Of a stretch of 64,000 nucleotides of DNA, positions 19,313 to 28,330 are shown piece after piece. Source of the DNA: Streptobacillus ratti (GTDB lineage: Bacteria > Fusobacteriota > Fusobacteriia > Fusobacteriales > Leptotrichiaceae); the NCBI RefSeq assembly GCF_001891165.1, contig NZ_LKKW01000001.1:51599-115598 (forward strand). Direction: 5' to 3'. The translations under genes and the position numbers were made by a program. A model generated the notes under the pieces. The model did no database searches, had not been told where the DNA came from, and saw only the letters and a program-made list of their open reading frames with translations. Position 1 is the stretch's first letter. Each line of letters begins with the position of its first letter.

Positions 19313-19915
19313 ATGTACGAATATTTTGAGGGTATATTAAGCGTAAAAAATCTTAATTATGTTGTTATAGATATTAATGGAGTAGGGTATAAAATATATA
19401 CATCAATAAAAACCTATGATAAACTTAATTCAATTGGAGAAAAAGATAAGCTATATATACACACTATAGTTAAAGAAGACGATATTTCATTTTTTGGATT
19501 CAAGAGTGAACTTGAAAGAAGTATTTTTCTTGAATGTATAGCAATAAATGGAATAGGTGCTAAAAAAGCAATTGCAATATTATCTAATTTTGAATTTGAT
19601 GAATTAGTTGCTATAGCATCTTCAAAGAATTTTAAAGAACTCGCAAAAGTTCCTGGTATAGGAATGAAAAAAGCTGAAAAAATAATGGTAGATCTTTCTG
19701 ATAAACTTGAAGGATTAAAAATTACAAGTAATGTTTCTAACCAAGATATGCTTGAGTTATATAATAAGAAAGAGAATTTAAGATTAGCTTTAGAATCTTT
19801 AGGTTATGAAAAAGTTAATATAAATAACATTATAGAAGATAAGTATGTCAAAGAGTTAAATATGCAGGAATTGATTAAAATGGCATTATTAAATATAAAT
19901 AAAAAGAAAAAGTAG
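19313..19915 (+). CDS. ruvA: Holliday junction DNA helicase subunit RuvA
   Basis: RuvA binds four-way junctions and loads RuvB. The N-terminal OB domain (MYEYFEGILSVKNLNYVVIDINGVGYKI) is followed by two helix-hairpin-helix motifs (AINGIGAKKAIAIL and VPGIGMKKAEKIM) and a C-terminal domain that would contact RuvB (ALESLGYEK). RuvB is not in the window. The gene lies 1 base after murI. Confidence 0.96.
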   Translation: MYEYFEGILSVKNLNYVVIDINGVGYKIYTSIKTYDKLNSIGEKDKLYIHTIVKEDDISFFGFKSELERSIFLECIAINGIGAKKAIAILSNFEFDELVAIASSKNFKELAKVPGIGMKKAEKIMVDLSDKLEGLKITSNVSNQDMLELYNKKENLRLALESLGYEKVNINNIIEDKYVKELNMQELIKMALLNINKKKK

Positions 19916-19923
19916 GTGTAAAA

Positions 19924-20829
19924 ATGAATTTATCATGGCTTCTCATAGTTTTAGGTGCAATAATGTGGGGGATAGATGGTGTATTATTGACACCACGTTA
20001 TTTTAAATATGGTTTATATAATGTTGTATTAATAGTATTTATAGCACATCTTTTACCATTTTTATTTATTTTAATTACAAATAGAAAAAATATAAAAGAG
20101 ATAAAAAATATAAATTTATCAGATAAATTATACTTTCTATTAATAGCATTATTTGGTGGAACTATAGGGACTTTATCTATTGTAAAAGCATTACAATTAA
20201 GTGAATTTAATCCATATAGTTTAGTTATATTAATACAAAAATCACAACCTATATTTGCTATATTATCAGCTTATTTTATATTAAAAGAAAAAATTACACA
20301 TAAATTTAAAATAGTGTTTATAATTTCCCTTATTTCACTCTATTTCTTAACTTTTGGACTAAATAGTCCATTTGATATAGAGCTTAAATCAATATATTCT
20401 GCAATTTATTCATTAATTGCTGCAATTTCTTTTGGTTTATCAACTACTTTTAGTAGAAAAGTTGCAATTAAGTACAATGCCAATATATCGACATTTATGA
20501 GATTTATGTTTACAACGATAATTACTTTTTTACTATTATTATTAAATGTATCTCAAACTAAAACCGATATAATATATCTATTTACAAATAAGCATGTAAT
20601 GTTACTGGCAATATTTATTGCAATTTGGGGAGTAACAGCTGCTAATTTTTATTATAGAGGTTTACAAAATACAAAAGCAATATATTCTACAGTTTCTGAA
20701 TTAGCATTTCCTTTAACATCTGTTTTTATAGACATGTTTATTTTAGGAAATATTTTAGATCCTACAAGAATAATAGCTGGTTTAATATTATTATTAAGTA
20801 TAGTTTATTTAAATATAAATAATGAATGA
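19924..20829 (+). CDS. EamA/DMT-family permease
   Basis: A polytopic protein of 301 residues with ten hydrophobic segments in two repeated halves, typical of the drug/metabolite transporter superfamily. The first EamA repeat runs about 5-135 and the second about 150-298. The substrate cannot be told from sequence. Family members export amino acids or nucleotide sugars. The stop overlaps the upstream region of uvrA. Confidence 0.9.
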   Translation: MNLSWLLIVLGAIMWGIDGVLLTPRYFKYGLYNVVLIVFIAHLLPFLFILITNRKNIKEIKNINLSDKLYFLLIALFGGTIGTLSIVKALQLSEFNPYSLVILIQKSQPIFAILSAYFILKEKITHKFKIVFIISLISLYFLTFGLNSPFDIELKSIYSAIYSLIAAISFGLSTTFSRKVAIKYNANISTFMRFMFTTIITFLLLLLNVSQTKTDIIYLFTNKHVMLLAIFIAIWGVTAANFYYRGLQNTKAIYSTVSELAFPLTSVFIDMFILGNILDPTRIIAGLILLLSIVYLNINNE

Positions 20830-20839
20830 GGGAGTACAA

Positions 20840-23656
20840 ATGGAATATATTAAGATAAGAGGTGCTAGAGAACACAATCTTAAAAATATTGATATAGATA
20901 TACCTAAGAATCAATTTGTTGTAATTACAGGAGTAAGTGGTAGTGGTAAATCATCTCTTGCGTTTGAAACAATATATTCTGAGGGACAGAGAAGATATGT
21001 TGAGAGTTTATCAGCATATGCAAGACAATTTATAGGTCAAATGAAAAAACCAGAGCTAGATAGTATTGAGGGTTTATCACCAGCAATATCAATAGAGCAA
21101 AAATCAGTTTCAAAGAACCCAAGGTCAACAGTTGGTACAATGACAGAAATATATGATTATATGAGACTTTTATGGGGGCATATTGGTAATGCACATTGTC
21201 CTATTTGTCAATCTTTAGTTAAAAAACAAAGTATAGAAGAAATTACTAATGAAGTACATTTAAAATGTAGTGATAAAGATAAATTAATATTCTTATCTCC
21301 TATAGTAATGGATAAAAAAGGTAGTTTTAAAAATTTATTTATTAATTTATCAAGACAAGGTTATCTAAGAGTAAGAGTAGATGGAACAATACTTGAACTT
21401 GATGATATTATTGAATTAGATAAGAATAAAAGACATAATATTGAATTAATTACTGATAGAGTAGTATTTAAAGAAGAAAATATTTCAAGAATAAATGAGG
21501 CTATAGTTAATGCGACAAAATTATCTGATGGTAATTTAATTATAAATATAAATGGTGTAGACCATAAATATAGTGAAAATTTTGTATGTAGTAATCATCC
21601 TGATGTATCATTCCCAGAAATTAATCCAAGACTATTCTCATTTAATGCACCTTATGGAGCTTGTGAAGAATGTAATGGTTTAGGTTCGTCTTTAGAAGTC
21701 AACATGGATGCAATATTATTAAATGAAAATATATCTATTAATGAAGGTGCATTGTCTGTGGTAGGTGGAAGTTCTCCAACATCATGGACTTGGAAATTAT
21801 TTCAAGCATTTTTAAAAGGGCATAATATTGATGCAGATAAGCCTTTTAAAAAATTATCACAAAAAGAAAAAGATTTAATTTTTTATGGAAGTGATAAAGA
21901 ATACTATTTTTCAATTCATACTAAAGAATATAACTATGATGGAATGAGAACCTTTGAGGGGATTATAAATCTTGTTAAAAGAAGACATAAAGAGTCAATG
22001 AGTGAATCTAATAGAGAAGAAATTCAAAATAGATATATGATAGAGACTAGTTGTTCTAAATGTAGTGGTAAAAGGTTAAATGATATAGTACTTGCTATTA
22101 CAATTAATGATAAAAGTATTATTGATGTTACAAATATGAGCATAGTTAATGCTTTAAATTTCTTTGAAAATTTAAATTTAACTGAAAAGGAAAAACAAAT
22201 TGCTGAAGAAATATTAAAGGAAATAAGGAATAGATTATCTTTTTTAATTAATGTTGGACTAGACTATCTTTCACTTGATAGAATGACTAAAACACTTTCT
22301 GGTGGAGAATCACAACGTATAAGACTTGCAACACAAATAGGTTCAAGATTAACAGGAGTAATATATGTTTTAGATGAACCAAGTATAGGGCTTCATCAAA
22401 GAGATAATGATAAGTTACTTAAAACTTTAAAAGATTTAAAAGATATTGGAAATACACTAATTGTAGTAGAGCATGATGAAGATACTATGCTAGAATCTGA
22501 TTATTTAATTGATATAGGACCTAGTGCAGGTAAATTTGGTGGAGAGATAATAGCTATTGGAAAACCTAATGATGTTATTAAAGAGGGTAAATCACTTACA
22601 GCTAAATATTTAAATAAAGAAATTCAAATTGAAGTACCTAAAAAATTAAGAAAATCAAAGGAATATTTAAAGATTAGTAATTGTTGTGGGAATAATTTAA
22701 AAGATGTTAATTTAAAAATCCCACTAGGTATATTTACAGTTGTAACAGGAGTAAGTGGTAGTGGTAAATCTAGTTTAATTAATCAAACACTTTACCCTAT
22801 ATTACATAATTATTTAAATGAAAAAACAATGTTCCCATTAAAACATGGTAAGGTAGATGGATTAGATAAAGTAAAAAAAGTTATTAATATAGATCAAAGT
22901 CCTATAGGTAGAACACCTAGATCAAATACGGCAACTTATACTAAAATATTTGATGATATTAGGTCTATATTCGCAGAAACTAATGATTCAAAGGTTAGAG
23001 GTTTTGATAAAGGAAGATTTTCATTCAATGTAAAAGGTGGAAGATGTGAAACATGTTCTGGTGCTGGGATTAATAAAATAGAAATGAATTTTTTACCAGA
23101 TGTATATGTAGAATGTGAAATGTGTAAAGGTAAGAGATATAATAAAGAAACATTAGAAGTGAAGTATAAGGGTAAGAATATTTCGGAAGTACTAGATATG
23201 AGCGTTATAGATTCATATGAATTCTTTGAAGCAATACCATCATTAAAAAGAAAACTACAAACATTAATTGATGTAGGTATGGACTATATTACATTAGGAC
23301 AACCTGCAACAACTCTTTCAGGTGGTGAAGCACAAAGAATAAAACTTGCTTCTGAATTATCAAAAGTTACAAAAGAGGGAACTATGTACATTTTAGATGA
23401 GCCTACAACAGGACTACATTTTGAAGATGTAAGAAAACTTTTAATAGTTTTAGATAGATTAGTTTCAAAAGGTAATAGTGTTGTTGTTATTGAACATAAT
23501 CTTGATGTTATAAAATGTGCAGATCATATTATTGATATAGGACTTGAAGGTGGAGATAAAGGTGGATATATTGTAGTTGAGGGTTCTCCAGATAAAATTA
23601 TGAAACATAAGGATTCTTATACAGGAAAATTTTTAAAAAGACATTTAAATAAATAG
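20840..23656 (+). CDS. uvrA: Excinuclease ABC subunit A
   Basis: This is the damage-recognition ATPase of nucleotide excision repair. I chose ATG 20840 behind GAGGGAG. The upstream ATG (20822) would sit inside the preceding gene. There are two ABC modules: Walker A GVSGSGKSSLAFET (near 31) and GVSGSGKSSLINQT (near 636), with two LSGGE signatures (SGGESQRIRLA, SGGEAQRIKLA). The C-terminal zinc module reads CETCSGAG...CEMCKGKR, and the first zinc module has CPICQ/CSKCSGKR. UvrB and UvrC are not present. Confidence 0.97.
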   Translation: MEYIKIRGAREHNLKNIDIDIPKNQFVVITGVSGSGKSSLAFETIYSEGQRRYVESLSAYARQFIGQMKKPELDSIEGLSPAISIEQKSVSKNPRSTVGTMTEIYDYMRLLWGHIGNAHCPICQSLVKKQSIEEITNEVHLKCSDKDKLIFLSPIVMDKKGSFKNLFINLSRQGYLRVRVDGTILELDDIIELDKNKRHNIELITDRVVFKEENISRINEAIVNATKLSDGNLIININGVDHKYSENFVCSNHPDVSFPEINPRLFSFNAPYGACEECNGLGSSLEVNMDAILLNENISINEGALSVVGGSSPTSWTWKLFQAFLKGHNIDADKPFKKLSQKEKDLIFYGSDKEYYFSIHTKEYNYDGMRTFEGIINLVKRRHKESMSESNREEIQNRYMIETSCSKCSGKRLNDIVLAITINDKSIIDVTNMSIVNALNFFENLNLTEKEKQIAEEILKEIRNRLSFLINVGLDYLSLDRMTKTLSGGESQRIRLATQIGSRLTGVIYVLDEPSIGLHQRDNDKLLKTLKDLKDIGNTLIVVEHDEDTMLESDYLIDIGPSAGKFGGEIIAIGKPNDVIKEGKSLTAKYLNKEIQIEVPKKLRKSKEYLKISNCCGNNLKDVNLKIPLGIFTVVTGVSGSGKSSLINQTLYPILHNYLNEKTMFPLKHGKVDGLDKVKKVINIDQSPIGRTPRSNTATYTKIFDDIRSIFAETNDSKVRGFDKGRFSFNVKGGRCETCSGAGINKIEMNFLPDVYVECEMCKGKRYNKETLEVKYKGKNISEVLDMSVIDSYEFFEAIPSLKRKLQTLIDVGMDYITLGQPATTLSGGEAQRIKLASELSKVTKEGTMYILDEPTTGLHFEDVRKLLIVLDRLVSKGNSVVVIEHNLDVIKCADHIIDIGLEGGDKGGYIVVEGSPDKIMKHKDSYTGKFLKRHLNK

Positions 23657-23664
23657 GAGGATAC

Positions 23665-24807
23665 ATGTATATTAATGAAGTAGTAAGAAATTTACAAATT
23701 TCAATTATAAGACAAATTTCAGCAAGAATGCCAGAATTTAAAAATGGAATTAACATGACTATAGGTGAACCTGGAAATGATTTACCATATGAGTTAAAAA
23801 AATATATGTCAGAAGTTACTTTAAATCAAAAAATAGGATATACAAATACTGGTGGTGCTATAGCATATAGAGAAGCTGTTGCTAAATATTATAACAAGCT
23901 ATATGGTTCAAATTATACTTGGAAAAATGCTTTAGCTAATGCTGGATCTACTGAGGGAATATCTTCTTTTTTAAGAACTGTATTACAACCTGGTGATGAA
24001 GTAATTTTACCAACGCCTACATATCCAGGATATGAGCCAAATATATTACTTATGAATGCTAAACCTGTATATATTGATTTGAAACATACTGATTTTGAAT
24101 TAACAGCTGATATTTTAGAAAAACATATCACACCAAAAACTAAAGTTATAATACTTACTTATCCTAATAATCCTACAGGTACTGTTATGCCTTTAGAAGA
24201 AATGGATAAAGTTGTTGAATTATTAAGAAAACATGATATATATTTATTGAGTGATGAAATTTATTCTGTTCTTGCTTTTGATAAATATAATTCTTTTGCT
24301 AGATATACAGATTTAATAGATAAGATAGTTGTAATAAATGGATTCTCTAAATCACATTCTATGACAGGATATAGAGTTGCATATACTTTAGCATCAGAGG
24401 AAGTTATAAACAATATGAATAAAGTTGGGCAATATACTATGACTGGTGTAAATACAGTAGGGCAATTAGGAGCTATTTATGCTTGTGAACATATTCCTAC
24501 AAGAGAAGATATAGTAGAGATTAATAAATCTAAATTAACTCGTATGATGAATGGATTAAGAGAAATAGGGTTTAAGGTTATTGAACCAAAAGGAGCATTT
24601 TATCTTTTTGTTGATTACACTATGTTTTCTGATAAAAAATCTTTAGACTTTGCATTAGATGTATTAGAAAAAACAGAATTAGGTATAGTTCCTGGTATTT
24701 GTTTTAATGTTGAGGGATACTTTAGATTATCTGTTACTCAAAGTGATGAAATAATAGATGAAGCAATAAATAGATTAAAAATTTATGTAGAGAATGAGTG
24801 TAAATGA
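23665..24807 (+). CDS. PLP-dependent aminotransferase, class I/II
   Basis: This fold-type I aminotransferase has 380 residues. The PLP lysine is in NGFSKSHSMTGYR (near 229). YPNNPTGTV and SDEIYSVL supply the Asn and the Asp/Tyr of the cofactor pocket. FRLSVTQS near the C-terminus contains the Arg for the substrate carboxylate. The specificity (aromatic, Asp or branched-chain) is not decidable. It lies 8 bases after uvrA and overlaps the next gene by 4 bp. Confidence 0.9.
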   Translation: MYINEVVRNLQISIIRQISARMPEFKNGINMTIGEPGNDLPYELKKYMSEVTLNQKIGYTNTGGAIAYREAVAKYYNKLYGSNYTWKNALANAGSTEGISSFLRTVLQPGDEVILPTPTYPGYEPNILLMNAKPVYIDLKHTDFELTADILEKHITPKTKVIILTYPNNPTGTVMPLEEMDKVVELLRKHDIYLLSDEIYSVLAFDKYNSFARYTDLIDKIVVINGFSKSHSMTGYRVAYTLASEEVINNMNKVGQYTMTGVNTVGQLGAIYACEHIPTREDIVEINKSKLTRMMNGLREIGFKVIEPKGAFYLFVDYTMFSDKKSLDFALDVLEKTELGIVPGICFNVEGYFRLSVTQSDEIIDEAINRLKIYVENECK

Positions 24808-26204
24808 AAAAAAATGATATAGTAAGCCTTGATATTGTTGGTATAGATTTTCCAGCAAAACCATATGGGTATTTAAAAAATGATGATAGAAAATGTTTTG
24901 CAAATACAAATGTAGTACCTGGTCAAAAAATTAAGGCAAGAATAGGAAAAATAAAAAATAATAAGATAGAATTAAGAGATATAGTAATAATAGAAAATTC
25001 TGAAAATGTTGCTAAACCTTTTTGTGAAAAATTTAATAGTTGTGGTGGATGTTCATTTCAATATCTTAGTTATGAAAAACAAGCTGAACTTAAAGCTAAT
25101 TTGGTATATAAATTGATTGATAATTCTATAAAAAATAAAAATTATGAAAAATTACCTATAGTTACTATGGGTAATGATAAAGAATATAGAAATAAAATGG
25201 AATTTAGTTTTGGAAATGAATATAAGGATGGTCCGATAATTTTAGGATTACATAAAAAAAATTCATTTCATGATATAGTAAATGTAAATGAATGTAGATT
25301 GATGGATGAAAATTTTAGAAAAATAGTGAGATTTACAAATGATTTTTTTTCTAAAAAAGATATTAGTTTTTACCATAGATTAACACATATAGGATTTTTA
25401 CGTAATTTAGTTATTAGAAAAGGTGAAAAAACAAAAGAACTTGGAGTAAACATAGTTACTACATCAAAAATAGAAAATTATGACATTATTGATGAATATA
25501 AGGAAAAATTACTTTGTTTAGATCTTAGTATGGAATTAAAATCAATTATTCATACTATTAATGATAATAAATCTGATAGTGTAAGGGCTGATAAGGAAAT
25601 AATATTATATGGAAAAAGAGATATTACAGAGAGATTATTTGATTTAAGTTTTAATATAAGCCCTTATTCATTTTTTCAAACTAATTCATTTGGTGTTGAA
25701 AAACTATATCAAGAAGTAATAAATAATCTTCTATTTATAACTAAAAATGATGAAAAACCTATAGTATTTGATTTATTTAGTGGTACAGGAACTATTGGTC
25801 AAATAGTATCTAAATATTCAAAAGAAGTATATGGTATAGAATTAATAGAAGAAGCAGTTATTAAAGCTAATGAGAATGCTATAAAAAATGGAATAACAAA
25901 TGCTAAATTTATAGCTGGAGATGTATTTGAAAAATTGAGAGAATTTGACAAAGAAAATATAAAACCAGATATATTGATATTAGATCCACCTAGAAGTGGA
26001 GTTGGAGAAAAAACAATACTTAAATTATTAGAATATAATGTTAATTATATTATTTATGTTTCATGTAATCCAAAAACTCTTGCTGAAGATTTAAAAATTT
26101 TTGAAGATAATTCATATATATTGAAAAGAGTAGTATGTGTAGATATGTTTGCTTACACACCACATGTTGAGAGTGTAGTTTTATTGTCAAGAAAGTATAA
26201 ATAA
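24804..26204 (+). CDS. 23S rRNA (uracil-C5)-methyltransferase, RlmD/RlmCD type
   Basis: This SAM-dependent m5U methyltransferase has an N-terminal TRAM-like beta domain and a 4Fe-4S cluster site (C-x-KFNSCGGCSFQYL). The Rossmann methyltransferase domain has DLFSGTGTIGQI (SAM), LDPPRSG and the nucleophile Cys in YVSCNPKTLAEDL. The 466-residue length is typical. Which uridine it modifies (747, 1939 or both) cannot be read here. It is coupled to the aminotransferase by an ATGA overlap. Confidence 0.93.
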   Translation: MKKNDIVSLDIVGIDFPAKPYGYLKNDDRKCFANTNVVPGQKIKARIGKIKNNKIELRDIVIIENSENVAKPFCEKFNSCGGCSFQYLSYEKQAELKANLVYKLIDNSIKNKNYEKLPIVTMGNDKEYRNKMEFSFGNEYKDGPIILGLHKKNSFHDIVNVNECRLMDENFRKIVRFTNDFFSKKDISFYHRLTHIGFLRNLVIRKGEKTKELGVNIVTTSKIENYDIIDEYKEKLLCLDLSMELKSIIHTINDNKSDSVRADKEIILYGKRDITERLFDLSFNISPYSFFQTNSFGVEKLYQEVINNLLFITKNDEKPIVFDLFSGTGTIGQIVSKYSKEVYGIELIEEAVIKANENAIKNGITNAKFIAGDVFEKLREFDKENIKPDILILDPPRSGVGEKTILKLLEYNVNYIIYVSCNPKTLAEDLKIFEDNSYILKRVVCVDMFAYTPHVESVVLLSRKYK

Positions 26205-26256
26205 AAAGAATAGAAAAGTCTTGGAATCATAATTAAATAAAATGAGAGGTAAGAAT

Positions 26257-26712
26257 ATGGAAAAATATTCATATAGAAATATTGATGAAAGAGATAGAAC
26301 TACGAATATAATAGAAACATTATTGAAATTATGGGAAAACTCTGTAAAAAATACACATTTATTTTTATCTAAAGATGAAATAAATAATATTAAAAAATAT
26401 ATTCCTAATGTATTGAAGTGTATTCCTATTTTGGTAGTTGCAGAAAATAAAAATAGAAATATAGTTGGGTTTATGGGTATTTCAGATAAAAAGCTTGAAA
26501 TGTTATTTATTTTAAATGAAAATAGAGGACAAGGAATAGGAAAAGAGTTATTACAATATGGAATTAAAAAATATTCAGTAAATGAACTTACTGTAAACGA
26601 ACAGAATCCTCTTGCAAAAGAATTTTATGAGTATATGGGCTTTCAAGTTTATAAGCGTACTGAATTAGATGAACAAGGTAATCCGTATCCTTTGTTGTAC
26701 ATGAAAAAATAA
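26257..26712 (+). CDS. GNAT family N-acetyltransferase (YjaB-like)
   Basis: This single GNAT domain has 151 residues from ATG 26257, which is preceded by AGAGG. The earlier ATG (26242) lacks a site. The acetyl-CoA loop is LNENRGQGIGKELL. The C-terminal NELTVNEQNPLAKEFYEYMGF is typical of YjaB-type enzymes. The substrate is unknown. A convergent terminator follows. Confidence 0.85.
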   Translation: MEKYSYRNIDERDRTTNIIETLLKLWENSVKNTHLFLSKDEINNIKKYIPNVLKCIPILVVAENKNRNIVGFMGISDKKLEMLFILNENRGQGIGKELLQYGIKKYSVNELTVNEQNPLAKEFYEYMGFQVYKRTELDEQGNPYPLLYMKK

Positions 26713-26753
26713 ATAATACTAATGTATATAATCATAATTTAAGATAATCATAC

Positions 26754-26791
26754 TAGAGGGTTAAAGTTTAAACAAAACCCTCTATATTTTT
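26754..26791. terminator. Bidirectional terminator between convergent genes
   Basis: AGAGGGTT and AACCCTCT form an 8-bp stem (extendable by TA) with T-rich sequence on the + side and A-rich on the other. It lies between a + strand GNAT gene and the minus strand LacI gene, so it can serve both. Confidence 0.75.
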
Positions 26792-26807
26792 AATTTTGTA
26801 TAATAAT

Positions 26808-27788
26808 TTATTTATTGGGTAAAATTAATTTTGGCTTTATTATTTTTCTTTTTTTAACTTTCTTTTTATTAATAATATTTAAAATTGATTTATAGCATTT
26901 CTTTGATAAAATTTCTGTATTTTGTTCAATAGATGGAAGATGAAACATTTCTGAAAGTTGTAAGTTATCATAACCACATATTAAAAATTTATTTTCAGGT
27001 ATGTTATATTTTTTTAGATAATAAAAAAATCCATATGCCATCATATCATTAAAGAAAAAAATTCCATCAGGTGAAGATTTTAAAATACTTGGAGCCAAAT
27101 TCACTCCTGAATCAAAAGTAAAATCTCCCTTAAATATCAATGAATTGTCCAAATTATTTTCTTCTAAAGCTTTTTTATATCCAACTAATCTATCTTTAGA
27201 ACTTTGTGAGGTAAATGTACCTGTAACACAAGATATATTTTTACACCCATTTTCTATTAAGTATTTAGTAGCTAAATATCCACCCATTTTATTATCATAA
27301 GAAATTTGAGTAATATTTGAATTTTTCATAATTCTATCAATGATTATAATAGGAACTGGTAAATTTTCTAAGTATTTTTCATAATCATAATTATCTAACA
27401 TTTCATTAGAGGGACATAAAAGAATACCATCTACTTGATGATTAATATAAGATTGAATTAATAATTTTTCATGTTCTGTAGAGTTATTGCTATTTGCAAT
27501 AAGTAAAAGATAACCTTCTTTATAAAGAAATTCTTCTATATATTTAGATAGAGAAGAAAAAAATGGATTATTAATATCAGGTATAATTAATCCTATTGTA
27601 TAAGTCTTGCTTTGTACTAAAGAACGAGCTATTATATTTGGTTGATAATTTAGTTCGTTTGCAATTTTTTTAATTTCATCTTGCTTTTCTTTTGAAATAC
27701 GAGTTTTTTTATTGTTTAACACAAGAGATACTGTTGTTTCTGAAACAGAAGCTAATTTTGCTATATCTTTTAATCTAATTTTTACCAA
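26808..27788 (-). CDS. LacI-family transcriptional regulator (ribose/nucleoside locus)
   Basis: The N-terminal helix-turn-helix is RLKDIAKLASVSETTVSLVLNN, followed by the hinge and a periplasmic-binding-protein-like effector domain (YTIGLIIPDINNPFFSSL onward). I place the start at a TTG (27788), 7 bases behind GGGAGG. The upstream ATG at 27803 overlaps that site. It is divergent from a GNAT-ribokinase-nucleoside hydrolase-carrier operon. Its promoter (-35 TTGACT, -10 TATAAT, 17 bp) shares an inverted repeat with the operon promoter. The likely effector is ribose, ribose phosphate or a nucleoside. Confidence 0.92.
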   Translation of the reverse strand: MVKIRLKDIAKLASVSETTVSLVLNNKKTRISKEKQDEIKKIANELNYQPNIIARSLVQSKTYTIGLIIPDINNPFFSSLSKYIEEFLYKEGYLLLIANSNNSTEHEKLLIQSYINHQVDGILLCPSNEMLDNYDYEKYLENLPVPIIIIDRIMKNSNITQISYDNKMGGYLATKYLIENGCKNISCVTGTFTSQSSKDRLVGYKKALEENNLDNSLIFKGDFTFDSGVNLAPSILKSSPDGIFFFNDMMAYGFFYYLKKYNIPENKFLICGYDNLQLSEMFHLPSIEQNTEILSKKCYKSILNIINKKKVKKRKIIKPKLILPNK

Positions 27789-27826
27789 AATATAACCTCC
27801 CAATTGTGAATTATATATTTTCTTAA

Positions 27827-27855
27827 ATTATATTATTTTTAATATGAAAAGTCAA
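27827..27855 (-). promoter_or_regulatory. Promoter of the LacI-type regulator gene
   Basis: Read on the minus strand: TTGACT, exactly 17 bases, TATAAT. The -35 box is the left half of the 27848-27867 inverted repeat. Confidence 0.7.
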
Positions 27856-27867
27856 ACACTTGACTTT
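27848..27867. promoter_or_regulatory. Inverted repeat holding both divergent -35 boxes
   Basis: AAAGTCAA-ACAC-TTGACTTT is a perfect 8-bp inverted repeat with a 4-base centre. Its two halves are the -35 hexamers of the divergent LacI gene and GNAT-rbsK operon promoters. It may be a regulator site or simply back-to-back promoters. Confidence 0.6.
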
Positions 27868-27887
27868 AATAAAAATCGTGGTATACT
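27860..27887 (+). promoter_or_regulatory. Promoter of the GNAT-rbsK-nucleoside hydrolase operon
   Basis: TTGACT, 16 bases and TATACT predict a transcription start near 27894. Confidence 0.7.
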
Positions 27888-27900
27888 CAACTTGACAGGA

Positions 27901-27916
27901 GGTAAAACGCTTTATC
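27901..27916. promoter_or_regulatory. Candidate LacI-type operator between RBS and start codon
   Basis: GGTAAAACGCTTTATC is an imperfect palindrome centred on CG, the hallmark of LacI-family operators (core AAACGCTTT, also cre-like). It lies just after the predicted transcription start and pushes the start codon to about 14 bases from AGGAGG, an unusually wide gap. Binding by the adjacent LacI protein is inferred. A CcpA-like factor cannot be excluded. Confidence 0.5.
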
Positions 27917-28330
27917 ATGGACAAAGTTATTAAATTTAATGTATTAAATGCAGAAAATTATTTGAATTTACACGAAAAATGTGGATTTAAAGAATATAAA
28001 AAGGAAGATGTAGTAATAGCTATTAAAAATCATTTATTTGATGCAGTTTTATTCCATGAAGAAGAAGTCATTGGAATGATTAGAATAGTAGGTGATAATA
28101 AAATTGTTTTTTTCATAAAAGATTTAATGATATTGCCTGAATACAGGAATAAAGGATATGGTAGATTATTGATTAATTCTGCACTTGAGTATATATCAAA
28201 AAATGCTTGTAAAGGTGCATATCTTGGCTTAATGTCTACTGTTAATTATGAATCATTTTATGAAAAATTTGGATTTATTAGACGTCCTAATGAAAATTAT
28301 GGTAGTGGGATGGTGAAGTTTAATGAATAA
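27917..28330 (+). CDS. GNAT family N-acetyltransferase
   Basis: This compact GNAT domain has 137 residues. The acetyl-CoA loop is ILPEYRNKGYGRLL and the C-terminus NYESFYEKFGFIRRP is typical. It is the first gene of the ribose/nucleoside operon and overlaps rbsK by 8 bp. The Shine-Dalgarno sequence is strong but about 14 bases from the ATG. The reason for an acetyltransferase here is unknown. Confidence 0.85.
   Translation: MDKVIKFNVLNAENYLNLHEKCGFKEYKKEDVVIAIKNHLFDAVLFHEEEVIGMIRIVGDNKIVFFIKDLMILPEYRNKGYGRLLINSALEYISKNACKGAYLGLMSTVNYESFYEKFGFIRRPNENYGSGMVKFNE

Noticed and set aside
27789..27803. ATG start of the LacI-type gene at 27803
   Set aside because: The ATG merges with the Shine-Dalgarno sequence (ATGGGAGG). 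The TTG at 27788 has ideal spacing and gives the usual N-terminus.
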